64,000 nt of DNA. It comes from Sipunculus nudus (lineage: Eukaryota; Annelida; Sipuncula; Golfingiida; Sipunculidae). The position numbers were made by a program, and so were the translations under genes. Shown here in pieces: positions 45,801-58,428 of the stretch (within the stretch, counting starts at the first letter, position 1; each line of letters starts with the position of its first letter). The notes under the pieces were generated by a model. It was not told where the DNA came from. It made no database searches and worked only from the letters and a program-made list of their open reading frames with translations. The stretch covers positions 11,904,664 to 11,968,663 of the forward strand of contig CM049315.1 in the NCBI GenBank assembly GCA_026874595.1. Reading direction: 5' to 3'.

Positions 45801-48800
45801 CGCCACCTGGAGGTCAAAATCATCTGGCAGTCATATGATCAATATTCCTGTGAAATTTGAAACTGAAGGCTGCAGCAGTTTCTAAGATATTTGGTAACAG
45901 ACAATACATCATGTATAGAAACACATCAAGCTGTCATATTTTGCGATCGACAGAATTTGAAGTTCCGTAGAGACGCCATCTTGAATATGACTTGACTGAA
46001 TTTATACTCAAATTATTCCCCTTCCTCTAAGGAACTGTTGGCTATGATATGAAGGCCAAAATTTCAATACTTTGTGACTTATCTTGGAAGAAGTGGAAAA
46101 GATCATTTTTTCCCGCAGAAAGTAGGTCAACACAGGTGGCGCCATCTGGAGGTCAAAATCATCTGGCAGTCACATGATCAATATTCTTGTGAAATTTGAA
46201 ACTGAAGGCTGCAGCAGTTCCGAAAATATTTGGTAACAGACAATACATCCTGTATGGAAACACATCAAGTTGCTAAATTTTGCAACCCACACAATTTGAA
46301 GTTCTGTAGAGATGCCATCTTGAAAATGACTTGACTGAATTTATACTCAAATTATTCCCCTTCCTCTAAGGAACTGTTGGCTATGATATGAAGGCCAAAA
46401 TTTCAATACTTTGTGACTTATCTTGGAAGAAGTGGAAAAGACCATTTTTTCCCGCAGAAAGTAGGTCAACACAGGTGGCGCCACCTGGAGGTCAAAATCA
46501 TCTGGCAGTCACATGATCAATATTCCTGTGAAAATTTGAAACTGAAGGCTGCAGCAGTTTCTAAGATATTTGGTAACAGACAATACATCATGTATAGAAA
46601 CACATAAAGCTGTCATATTTTGCGATCGACAGAATTTGAAGTTCTGTAGAGACGCCATCTTGAATATGACTTGACTGAATTTATTCTCAAATTATTCCCC
46701 TTCCTCTAAGGAACTGTTGGCTATGAAATGAAGGCCAAAATTTTAATACTTCGTGACTTATCTTGGAAGAATTGCAAAAGACCATTTTTTCCCACAGAAA
46801 GTAGGTCAACACAGGTGACGCCACCTGGAGGTCAAAATCATCTGGCAGTCACATGATCAATATTCCTGTGAAATTTGAAACTGAAGGCTGCAGCAGTTTC
46901 TAAGATATTTGGTAACAGACAATACATCATGTATAGAAACACATCAAGCTGTCATATTTTGCGATCGACAGAATTTGAAGTTCCGTAGAGACGCCATCTT
47001 GAATATGACTTGACTGAATTTATACTCAAATTATTCCCCTTCCTCTAAGGAACTGTTGGCTATGATATGAAGGCCAAAATTTCAATACTTTGTGACTTAT
47101 CTTGAAAGAAGTGGAAAAGACCATTTTTTCCCGCAGAAAGTAGGTCAACACAGGTGGCGCCACCTGGAGGTCAAAATCATCTGGCAGTCACATGATCAAT
47201 ATTCCTGTGAAAATTTGAAACTGAAGGCTGCAGCAGTTTCTAAGATATTTGGTAACAGACAATACATCATGTATAGAAACACATAAAGCTGTCATATTTT
47301 GCGATCGACAGAATTTGAAGTTCTGTAGAGACGCCATCTTGAATATGACTTGACTGAATTTATTCTCAAATTATTCCCCTTCCTCTAAGGAACTGTTGGC
47401 TATGAAATGAAGGCCAAAATTTTAATACTTCGTGACTTATCTTGGAAGAATTGCAAAAGACCATTTTTTCCCACAGAAAGTAGGTCAACACAGGTGACGC
47501 CACCTGGAGGTCAAAATCATCTGGCAGTCACATGATCAATATTCCTGTGAAATTTGAAACTGAAGGCTGCAGCAGTTTCTAAGATATTTGGTAACAGACA
47601 ATACATCATGTATAGAAACACATCAAGCTGTCATATTTTGCGATCGACAGAATTTGAAGTTCCGTAGAGACGCCATCTTGAATATGACTTGACTGAATTT
47701 ATACTCAAATTATTCCCCTTCCTCTAAGGAACTGTTGGCTATGATATGAAGGCCAAAATTTCAATACTTTGTGACTTATCTTGAAAGAAGTGGAAAGGAA
47801 CATTTTGTCCCACAGAAAGTAGGTCAACACAGCTGGCGCCACCTGGAGGTCAAAATCATCTGGCAGTCACATGATCAATATTCTTGTGAAATTTGAAACT
47901 GAAGGCTGCAGCAGTTCCGAAAATATTTGGTAACAGACAATACATCCTGTATGGAAACACATCAAGTTGCTAAATTTTGCGACCCACACAATTTGAAGTT
48001 CTGTAGAGACGCCATCTTGAAAATGAATTGACTGAATTTATACTCAAATTATTCCCCTTCCTCTAAGGAACTGTTGGCTATGATATGAAGGCCAAAATTT
48101 CAATACTTTGTGACTTATCTTGGAAGAAGTGCAAAAGACCATTTTTTCCCGCAGAAAGTAGGTCAACACAGGTGGCGCCATCTGGAGGTCAAAATCATCT
48201 GGCAGTCATATGATCAATATTCCTGTGAAATTTGAAACTGAAGGCTGCAGCAGTTTCTAAGATATTTGGTAACAGACAATACATCATGTATAGAAACACA
48301 TCAAGCTGTCATATTTTGCGATCGACAGAATTTGAAGTTCCGTAGAGACGCCATCTTGAATATGACTTGACTGAATTTATACTCAAATTATTCCCCTTCC
48401 TCTAAGGAACTGTTGACTATGATATGAAGGCCACAATATTAATACTTTATGACTTATCTTGAAAGAAGTTGAAAAGATCATTTCTTCCCGCAGAAAGTAG
48501 GTCAACATAGGTGGCGCCACCAAAAGCTTATTTTTGCATGTCCATCCCATGATCAGTGATTCTGCAAAGTTTCATGAAGGTAGCTGCTTTGGCTGTTGAG
48601 ATATTTGGTAACAGACGGTGGACGGTGGACAGTTGACAGTGGACAGTGGACGGCGGACGCTGCGCCATGGCATAAGTTCACAGAGTGAACTAAAAATAAA
48701 TCTATCCCACTCTGATTTCTGAAAGAAAAAGTGCCTGACATCAACCTTTACATAATCTTTTTGCCTTTTGCCTACTGGATTTCATTTTTGCAAAGGAGAG

Positions 48801-51800
48801 TTTATACATGAGACATAAAGACCAAGGCCTGAACAAATATAGAACTAGTATCGTGATAGGTATCATATTGTGACAAACTGTATTTTGACAGCCCTTGCGA
48901 TGTGACTGCTGGATGCCTTACCCATTCCGGCTCCTGTCACCAGTCTTACAGCATCGGCCCTGCTCAGCTGGTACTGCTGGATGGTAGGCAGTATTGTCTT
49001 CAGGTAACGATACTTCATTGACTGCCAGGTATGCTTTGTTACCTGAAGTAATCATACAGGTAAGATGTACATGTTTGTACTGAAAAAATCATTCCAACAT
49101 AAGTAACAACTACTTATGCAATCATAAATGTAGGGCTTAAATTTATTCCCTAATACCCATAACAACCAAACACTTTAATGGAATACATGTATATTGATCT
49201 GTGTTGACACAACCATTGCAATAAAATTGTTTTCCCCCAGTTCTTAAAAACAATGGGTGAAATCAATGCTCTGTGCACATTTGTGGCAAACATAAGAATG
49301 ATTTTCAAAAAGTACACATCCCAACAGTTAAAATGATACCAGCTTGTTATACATCTGGGTCTGTGGGACAAAATTTAAGCAGCCATTGCTGCTGCACTCC
49401 TGTAATTATTACATAATTAACAAGCATTAAAACCATTTAATATTTCAGTCCCCAGAGGGTTCCCATTCATAAGAAAGCTTGTGCTGGATCATCCCATGTC
49501 CTTAGAAGTGCTAAGTACTGCCTACAAATTTCATATGCATTTTAATATAAAAGAATACCTGGTATATTTACGTTGCATTAACCTAATTTACTTGTTTTCT
49601 GGTGCAAACTACAACCATTTCATAGCAATGACCATACAATAAAAAAAATAGGTGCATAAAAATATGCTGATTTCAGACAGCAAACATGGCAAAAGCACTT
49701 AGACAATGACCAAGTCTCTCATGGCAAATTGTGCATTCTCTAGTCCTTATCCATCTTGAAGTGAAAAATTGCAAAAAAAAGTATTTTTGTAAGGCCAAAA
49801 AAAATTAAAGGTATGGTTCTCAGGCACCGCCCGCATCAATTTTAAACCCCCGCATCAAAAATTTTTATTTTGATTTTCAATAAAAACTTTCCAATTTTGA
49901 GCTGCTGCCGCTCCGACATTTCTTTCAAGAAGGTAAAACCATACAATTTCCTTTGTTTTGTAGTGATTTAACTTATTTAGCAAAATAAAACTGTTATTTT
50001 CATGCTTTTCCCTTATCATTTGACATTTTTATCGAAACATACCAATAAATTTAAAATAAAAAAAGCGCCCGCCCGCATTGATTTCTGAAAAAAAAAGTGC
50101 CTGAGAACCATACCTTTTTTTTATTTAGGCCTAACAGTTTACTCTTTTAATATGTTTTATAAAATACTGGAAATATCAATACATGAAGCACAACATGTAG
50201 CTGGTCATACCATAATATGCTGTGATATATTGGTAATATTGCACATCTATATTATTTAGAAAAGTGTTCTTTTCTGCTTTTGGTTGGTCAACAGTAATAT
50301 TATTAAATGCAGCAGAGCTGTACAATGACTTAATTTGCAAAGATCCAATCATGTAGGAGGTTAGATAATTTTAAAGCCAGCTAATCATCTAATTTTTCTG
50401 TAGAATGTGATTTGTGGCTTACTCTGTGTACATATTAATGAACTGCAGGTCATTAACACTAAGTTAAAGTTCTTATAACGCCTCTTTGATGGATGTATCA
50501 CCTTGTTTATCTACACGCTGTTGGTAAACAGTACGTGCACTAGTTTTGACAAACAGAATCACCATCATACCTAAGATAGTTGGTTACATATGTGTGTGGA
50601 AGTTTAAAGGTCACTAGCTGCAAAACACTGATTCTTCTGGCCACCAGATGTCCTTGTTTAATGTGTTTGGATTATTCTGACGGGCCACCATATGTTATAA
50701 ACATGTTGATAGAACAGCCTGTATGTAGTGGCATCAGGCATTTTCTGGCCAATTTTAATAATGGGTTCAAGGGATTATCATTAGTTAATAGTTGTCAGAT
50801 ATCAAGATAGGCCCCTTTAAAGAAAACATACAAAATAGCCAGTCAATATATCAGTTTGGATAATTTTCTTTATAAAGTTTGTTTTTTCTTGAAGTCTCGC
50901 AGGATGATTACCTCTAACATTTCCATATCTTTCCACAGCCTGACACCCTTGACCTCTTCTGCTCGTTTTTCACTTAAAATATACTTGATGATGGCCATGT
51001 CCTCATTCAAATGATACTGAGCTCTCCTAAAATTATTATAAAAAAAGATTAAGACAAAAAGGAAGAAACTTTAAACATAAATTTTAATCATTCTTAAATG
51101 CCAAAAATGTTTTTGTTAATAAGCAAGTAGCAATACAGGTAAACATTTTTATTAATATAGAAATACCTATGTGAAAAATGTTTGCAAATAAACATTAAAT
51201 ATCAAAGTTTCTTTAAAAATATGAGCATAAATTATAAAGAATCTCATTGCAATTATTTGCTCCATTTATCTTAATCTTCCAGATTTCTATCCATAAAAAA
51301 ATGTTACTATTTCTACCACAGATCTCATTTTAAAGTGGGAGGATTTATTTGTTGTCACAAATTGCAATTTTTCAAGATAAGCTTGATTTCTGGATTTTTT
51401 TTCACTTTAATTGCCAGAACTACATTTGTCTGTTGTTCTCACTGATGAAAGCCTTCAAACAAGTGTCAATTTAAAACTAAAATGGAACAGAACTGCTTCA
51501 CCCTCTCTTTTCCTTTGCAGCATTAGTTACTTTGATGACGCTCCGGTTATCTGACACAGATATGTCCAAGTCACTCTCTTCTGTCCTGGACTTATCTTGT
51601 CTACCACCATCCATATGAATCCTGAGTAAAAATAAACTGATTGATTACTGGTAAAGGTGATGTGGCCAAAGAATTGATGGACTAGTGTTGATGTGGCCAG
51701 CTTAAAACAGAAGAATTGGACTAGTGTTGATGTTGCCAGCTTAAAACAGAAGAATTGATGGACTAGTGGTGATGTGGCCAGCTTAAAACAGAAGAATTGA

Positions 51801-54800
51801 TGGATTAGTGTTGATGTGGCCAGCTTAAAACAAAAGAATTGATGGATTAGTGATGTTGCCAGCTTAAAACAGAAGAATTGATGGACTATTGGTGATGTGG
51901 CCAGCTTAATACAGAAGAATTGATGGATTAGTGTTGATGTGGCAAGCTTAAAACAGAAGAATTGATACAAAATTCTTCTAAAACAACACTTAGATGTTTA
52001 ATATATAGCATGTGCATTATTAACAATCATGTATTGTTTGGTGAGATATAAATTTGTTTAAATCTTCCAGAATATATAATGCTAACTCTGAAGATACTTG
52101 AAAGACATCTCAGTTTATAATTCTTTGCATTATTCATGCTGATTTTGGCCACAGTGACAAGTTTTACCTGGTTGTCTTTTGTTTTATCACCATTTACCTG
52201 TATGGCTCAATGTCAAGGAGCTTGTTCTCCCTGATACAGTCTGTGATGAAGGTGCTTAAGACATAACCATCATTCTTCACCAAGCTTGGATCTTCCACAA
52301 GTCTGAAACAATTTGTCAGCTTTTAGTGTGAAGGATTACTTATAAATCATTTACAACTTCTCTTCATACTTTTATCAATATCAGTAGAAATTATGAGGGG
52401 TGTATCAACGCATCAAAGAATCAATGCATTGAATTGCAAGCCCTCAATTAAAGTGTAATCGAATATTTACCTCCAAATTGATTTATTTTGATTATGATTT
52501 TTTTTTCATGTACCATCCCAAAGTCCTCTGTGAGCTATCAAATTTAACAGAGAATTCTGCGATGTTGAATCTCTTTATATTGAAACCCCGAATCTAAAAA
52601 TAAATGGTGGTGATAAACAGATGGAGAGCTACTGGTACATTTTTCTTACATTAACCGAAATTTACTAACATCCATTTGGGTAAAATTGCTTTACTTTTTA
52701 AAAAGTATGAAAGTTATTACTAAAGTAAGAATTCATTGAATCCATAGTAAAGAATTGATAAATTAATCAATTCTAAGGGCCATCACAATGCACAGGCCTA
52801 AAAACAACACGACTCACCCAGACAATGAACAGCTGACTGAATGTACAATAGCAAATGTAAAACAATAAATGCTATAAAATAATATGGTGTTTCTGGCCCA
52901 CTAATGGCATAGGCACTTGTTTCTTGCACTTAAAAGGCTAAGAAACTATCCACATACTGAGTAGGACTAATTATGATATCAGGCTTGGGTCAAGTATAGG
53001 GGGTCTGTACTCAGTACAAGTACCGATACTTCAGCTTCTCACAAGTACAAGTAAAGAAATTTAATGGTGTACTTAAGTACAAGTACAGGAGTCTGTAATT
53101 AAGTACAAGTACTTTTATCATTTAATTCATTCAGATAAAGAAAAATGCACAAAATGTTCGGAATGTTCTTTAATTATATATAATAAACATTTTATATATA
53201 TATCTGAGAACATTCCGAAATTTTAAAGATTAAGCTGCTTAACAATGCAGTAAAAACACTTACTTGGCTCAGAACTCTAAATATGGTAATATTTGCATGC
53301 AATATAAACATTATTTCTAACACTGGGCTAGATTTAGTTCTCCTTGAGTTCATTAGTTTCATGATAACACAGCAGTGCATGTGTTGATTGCATGTGTGAT
53401 CACAGGCAAGTGAGCTAATTAGAGTTGAGTTTATCTCTATTTCAACCAATTCATGTAAGCATTTTATCATTGCATGTAATGTACATTATGGACTCAAAGT
53501 TTCTGTCACTTAGACGTCACCTGGCAGCCAGAACACTTTGCCGGCAAGGGTAAATACCCTTTCAACTGGTGCGGATGACGCTGGAATTGCTAAATGTTTT
53601 TTTGCCAGGTTTACTATTCACAGGTCATACTGCCATTACCTCCATTTAGTCCATTACATCACAAGGTTTCCTCATGCGGTGTTTATGGTTTGCAGCTATT
53701 TTTTTCAATCTTGTACTTGACTAGTACTTGATTTTTCAAGTACATTTTTGGCAAGTACAAGTACAGTACAAGTACTGTACTTGGTAAAAAGTGCCAATTA
53801 CAAGTACAGGGCAAGTACTTAGATATTTGTACTTAAGTACAAATACCAAGTACAACTACATGTACTTGACCCAAGCCAGATGTTATACAAGTAATAACAG
53901 CAATTACTTGTATGCTGCCAATACACACAGTGCTGACAGTTTCCCGACCATTTTAGAGCTGGAAATGAGTGCCTGTGACTAAAGGAACCAAATCTTGTAC
54001 CAGGTATACCAAATGTACATGGAATACAATGTTCTCTCTTTGATATATACTGTTTGCTGCCAATGTCTTGTTCTGCAACAGATTGGTTACACTTGTACCT
54101 TAGCAGAATTAACTTGAATTGGGCTTGATCAGTGGCAAAAAACTTAATCATAGTGCATGCCACCTGGTGGCAGGGTTTACAAGTTTCTGCTATTGCCATT
54201 TCAGCCATGGTTTCTGTCCTGCAATAGCCAGTTCGTTCTGCCTTGTTTATGCCATCAGGGCAGATATGCCCTGGAAAGTGTGATTACATGAATATACAAG
54301 ATGTGGTCAGACAATGGTCCTCAGAGGGCCCCGCATTTCTGGTAGTGCTGGACTAGTTTACATATGGGTGAAAAGTTTAGGTTTAAGTTGAAAAACATGA
54401 CAAACAGAATAAGGTTTTTATCCATATGCATGAGGGAAAAATCCTGCTTGTTCAAATAATATTAAAGAAGATATGTCTGAAATAATTTGTGCAATAGAAA
54501 ATCACCAATTGTACTCTGTTGCCCATATTTGATTTTGAGTAAGTCTATATTTCAGTAGGTCAGAAGCCCCCATATAGGCACCAATGATCCCTGTGAATTT
54601 GAGAAAGATCAAGCATGTTCTTTTTGAGGTATCGGGTGCGAAAGAAAATCAACGACTGTGCTCTAGCAGCTATATTGGAATTTCAACAGGCCTGCAATTC
54701 GATAGAGATGGAGCCCTTATAGGTACCAATCATCTCTGTGATTTGGGAACGCTGAAGTATGTTGTTGTTGAGTTATCGCGCGCAAAAAAAAATCAGCGAC

Positions 54801-57800
54801 TGGGCTGTGGCGGCCATAATGGAATTCCGACAGGTCTCTAATTCAATAGGTCTAGAGCCCTCATATGTACAAATCATCCCTTTGAATTAGGGAAAGTTGA
54901 AGTATGTTGTTGTTGAGTAATTGCATGCGAAAGAAAATCAGAGACTGGGCTGTGGTGGCCATATTGGAATTCCAACAAGTCTGTTATTTGATAGGTCTAA
55001 AGCCCTTATAGGTACCAATCATCCTTGTGAATTTGGGAAAGCTGCATTATGTTGTTGTTGAGTTATTGCACTCAAAAGAAAATCGGTGATTTGGCTGACT
55101 GTGTTGGCCATATTGGAATTCCAAAGTCTGTTATTCAATAGGTCTGGAGCCTTCATAGGTACCAATCATCCCTGTGAATTTGGGAAAGCTACAGTATGTT
55201 GTTGTTGAGTTATTGTGCTCAAAAGAAAATCAGCGATTGGGTTGTGGCGACCATATTGGTAATCCCACAGGTCTGTTATTCAGTAGGTCTAGAGCCCTCA
55301 TATGTACCAATCATCCCTGTGATTTTGGAAAAGCAGCAGTATGTTGTTGTTGAGTTATCATGCTCAAAAGAAAATGAGTGATTGGGCTGTGGCGGCCATA
55401 TTGGAATTCCCACAAGTTTATTTTTCGATTGGTCTGGAGCCCTTATAGTTACCAATCATTCCTGTGAATTTGGAAAAGCTGCAGTTTGTTGTTGTTGAGT
55501 TATCGCGTGTGAAAGAAAATCAGCGATTGGGCTGTGGCGGCCATATTGAAATTCCGACAAGTCTGTAATTCGATAGGTCTGGAGCCCTTATAGGTACCAA
55601 TCATCCCTGTGAATTTGGAAAAGCTGCAGTGTGTTGTTGTAGAGTTATTGCCTGCGAAAGAAAGAGTCACTGACGGAAGGACGGATGGACGGACTGACAC
55701 GGTGATCACTATAGGGCACCGCTTGTCAAGCGGGGCCCTAACAAAACCATACCAATTTAAATATCATACAACAAATACTGTGGTAAAGAAAATAATATAT
55801 ATTAATAATAACAGGGGGGGGGGGAGGTACTACCTGAAAAAAGGCCCGAGAACCCTTAATTATTTGAAGGGGATTGGGGGGGGGGAGGGGGGTTTTGACT
55901 GAACACTCCCACAGTATTAGGCTAACCTCAAGCAAGGTTCCTGCACAGAAATCGATCAGCATTATCAGTCAGCATTATGTCATGTATAAAATAGCATATG
56001 AACTTTCCACATCTCTCTCATCAACAGTAACCACTGGACTCAAGCGTGTCCACCCTATCCTCTCAGATGTAAACTTTTGGAGAGTGCTGCTGGAGACTCT
56101 ATTACATCATTTCAGGTAGCAGTGAGACACACAGGACTCCATATCAAAACACACATCAGGAAACCCAAAGGGATGAATGGTTTTCTGCCTTATTTCTGCC
56201 ATAAGCAGGGAATGAATACTTTATGCCTGGCAGATAATCAACCCTGAGAACTCCGCCAAAATTCACTCTAACCCATACCATTTGAACAAACTTGGGAGAG
56301 CTCATCTCTGGGATCATTTCAATGAATTATTGAACAATGTGGCGGACTGATTTTGGTGAAGATTTTTGAAGGTTTTCTAGTTATCCCCCCGTAGAATAAG
56401 TTGATGCAGGTGGTGCCGCAAAAAGGTAAATCCCACAAGATTTGACATGTGACTGATTTCTGCCTAAATTTTGGTAGTGCTAGTTCCCTATGTTCCTGAT
56501 AAATTATGGTTTAATGTACTGATGACCCGCATAGCATCAAGGTCGATGCAGGTGGTGCCACCCATACCTCAATTTCAAATATGATTCATGTGACCAACAT
56601 TTGCAAAAAATTTGGTGAGAATGTAATTTCAGTATGCTTATTCGGCCAAATAACTAAGTTATTCTTCCTGTAACTCACTCAAATATCATTAAACTGGAAC
56701 CATTGGAACAAACTTGAGATAGTTTCTAGGATTATTTCTGTGAAATACTGAACAATTTGGCTGGACATTTTCAGAGAAGAAGATTTTTAAAGGTTTTGCA
56801 TAAAATTTGGTGATGCTAGCTCCTACTGTTTTTGAGCCACAGCATTGTATAAGCTCACAGGTTTGTGAAAAGATATCAAAGTAATCAAGGTATGATCATG
56901 AATGATTTTGCAAATTACTCAGTTATGCTTATAATACTGATAAACTAGAAAACAGGCCAGTGCACAAGTGACTATAGGTATCATCCAAATCAAAGAGGCA
57001 TGGGTAAAGTAAGGCATTTAATGTTCCTGACATGACATGACTCCAAATTTGTGGCACCAGAGATGCCAATTAAACTCCTCATATATATGTGCAATTTTCA
57101 GCAAAAACAGATCTACATATGTATACACAATGTGAAACAGATTGTAGTTTGTGCCACCAGGCTTGTGTGCAAGATGGAGGTATCCAAAATCAGTGGACAT
57201 GCGAAATTTCAGTCTATTAAATTAAATTAAACCAGTCAAGAGATAAATGCATGAATGTATTCTACAAATAAATGATTGCAGGTGGTGCAATTAGTCTCAT
57301 GAATGAGAAATCTACCAAAGATGGATAAACATGCAAAATTTCAGGCCGAGACACTAACCCACTACTGAGAAAAAGTAGATCAATGAATTCAACAAAAAAA
57401 GAATGGCATCTGGCCACCTGTCTGGTCTACAGCAAAGCTATTCAAGTGGATACACATGCAAATTTCAGGCTGATACATCCATTCATTCTTGAGATATGAG
57501 TGATTTTCACCCAAAAATAACAGACAGATGGACACCGAAAAAAAACAATTGCAGACGGCACCTCGAGTACAAGGAGGTATCCAAGATCTATGGACATTGA
57601 ACCACTCAAGAGATATGAACAATTTTCACCCTTATTAAATGCACAGATGGATGCCACGTGAAAACGATTGTAGATAGCGCCACCAGTCTTGAAAATGAGA
57701 TGAAGGTATCCAAGATCTATGGATATGCACTATGCACAATTTCAGCCCAATGCACTGAACCAATCACTATGACAGCCAATGGCAAACACATGGATGGATA

Positions 57801-58368
57801 CCACATAAAAACGATTGTAGGTTGCACCACCAGTCTTAAGGTATCCAAGATCTATGGTCATGCATGATTTCAGAAGAATACATTGAACCACTTCTGAGAT
57901 ATGGGCTAAGATGCCAAGATTTATAGTGCACAGGAAGGATAACAGGTGGCGCCACCGGTCTTGGTTACACACATGATTTAATAATTATGCCGGGTTTTGA
58001 AAGGATCGGTCCAAGGGTTTCAGAAAAGTTCTTTTGAAATGAACACAGCAGCGGAACTCGCTTAAAAACACAGTATCTGCAAAACTCTGTTTTGGTGGAT
58101 ACAATAAATGTTATCAATTATGTTTACTTATCAGGAATGTGCGATGTATGACTGTATGTGCATCAGTGCTTAGAAAAAGATGAAATATTTAAGCAAATTC
58201 TAATAAACCTGGGCTTTTCACCTGATGGAATCTGCTTCAGCTCTGCTGGACAACAAACCAAAATGCTCCTGTAATATAAAAAAAAAAACATGCACTATAC
58301 ATGTACTACGTTTTCCATGTTATTTTATATATTTTATTTTAGTACTTTGTCATGAACCTTGATAAATG

Positions 58369-58428
<60 letters not shown>

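Noticed and set aside
46413-47286. Two identical 64-codon frames 679 bp apart
   Set aside because: They lie wholly in the tandem array and show repeat duplication, not a gene family.
51530-51531. GTAACT as the RAP1 exon 4 donor
   Set aside because: It would leave phase 0 and force a stop in the Myb exon; the donor at 51501 keeps the frame.
51527-51970. 147-codon minus-strand frame with FFCFKLATS repeats
   Set aside because: Produced by the 42-bp minisatellite; its reading phase does not match RAP1 exons 3 to 5.
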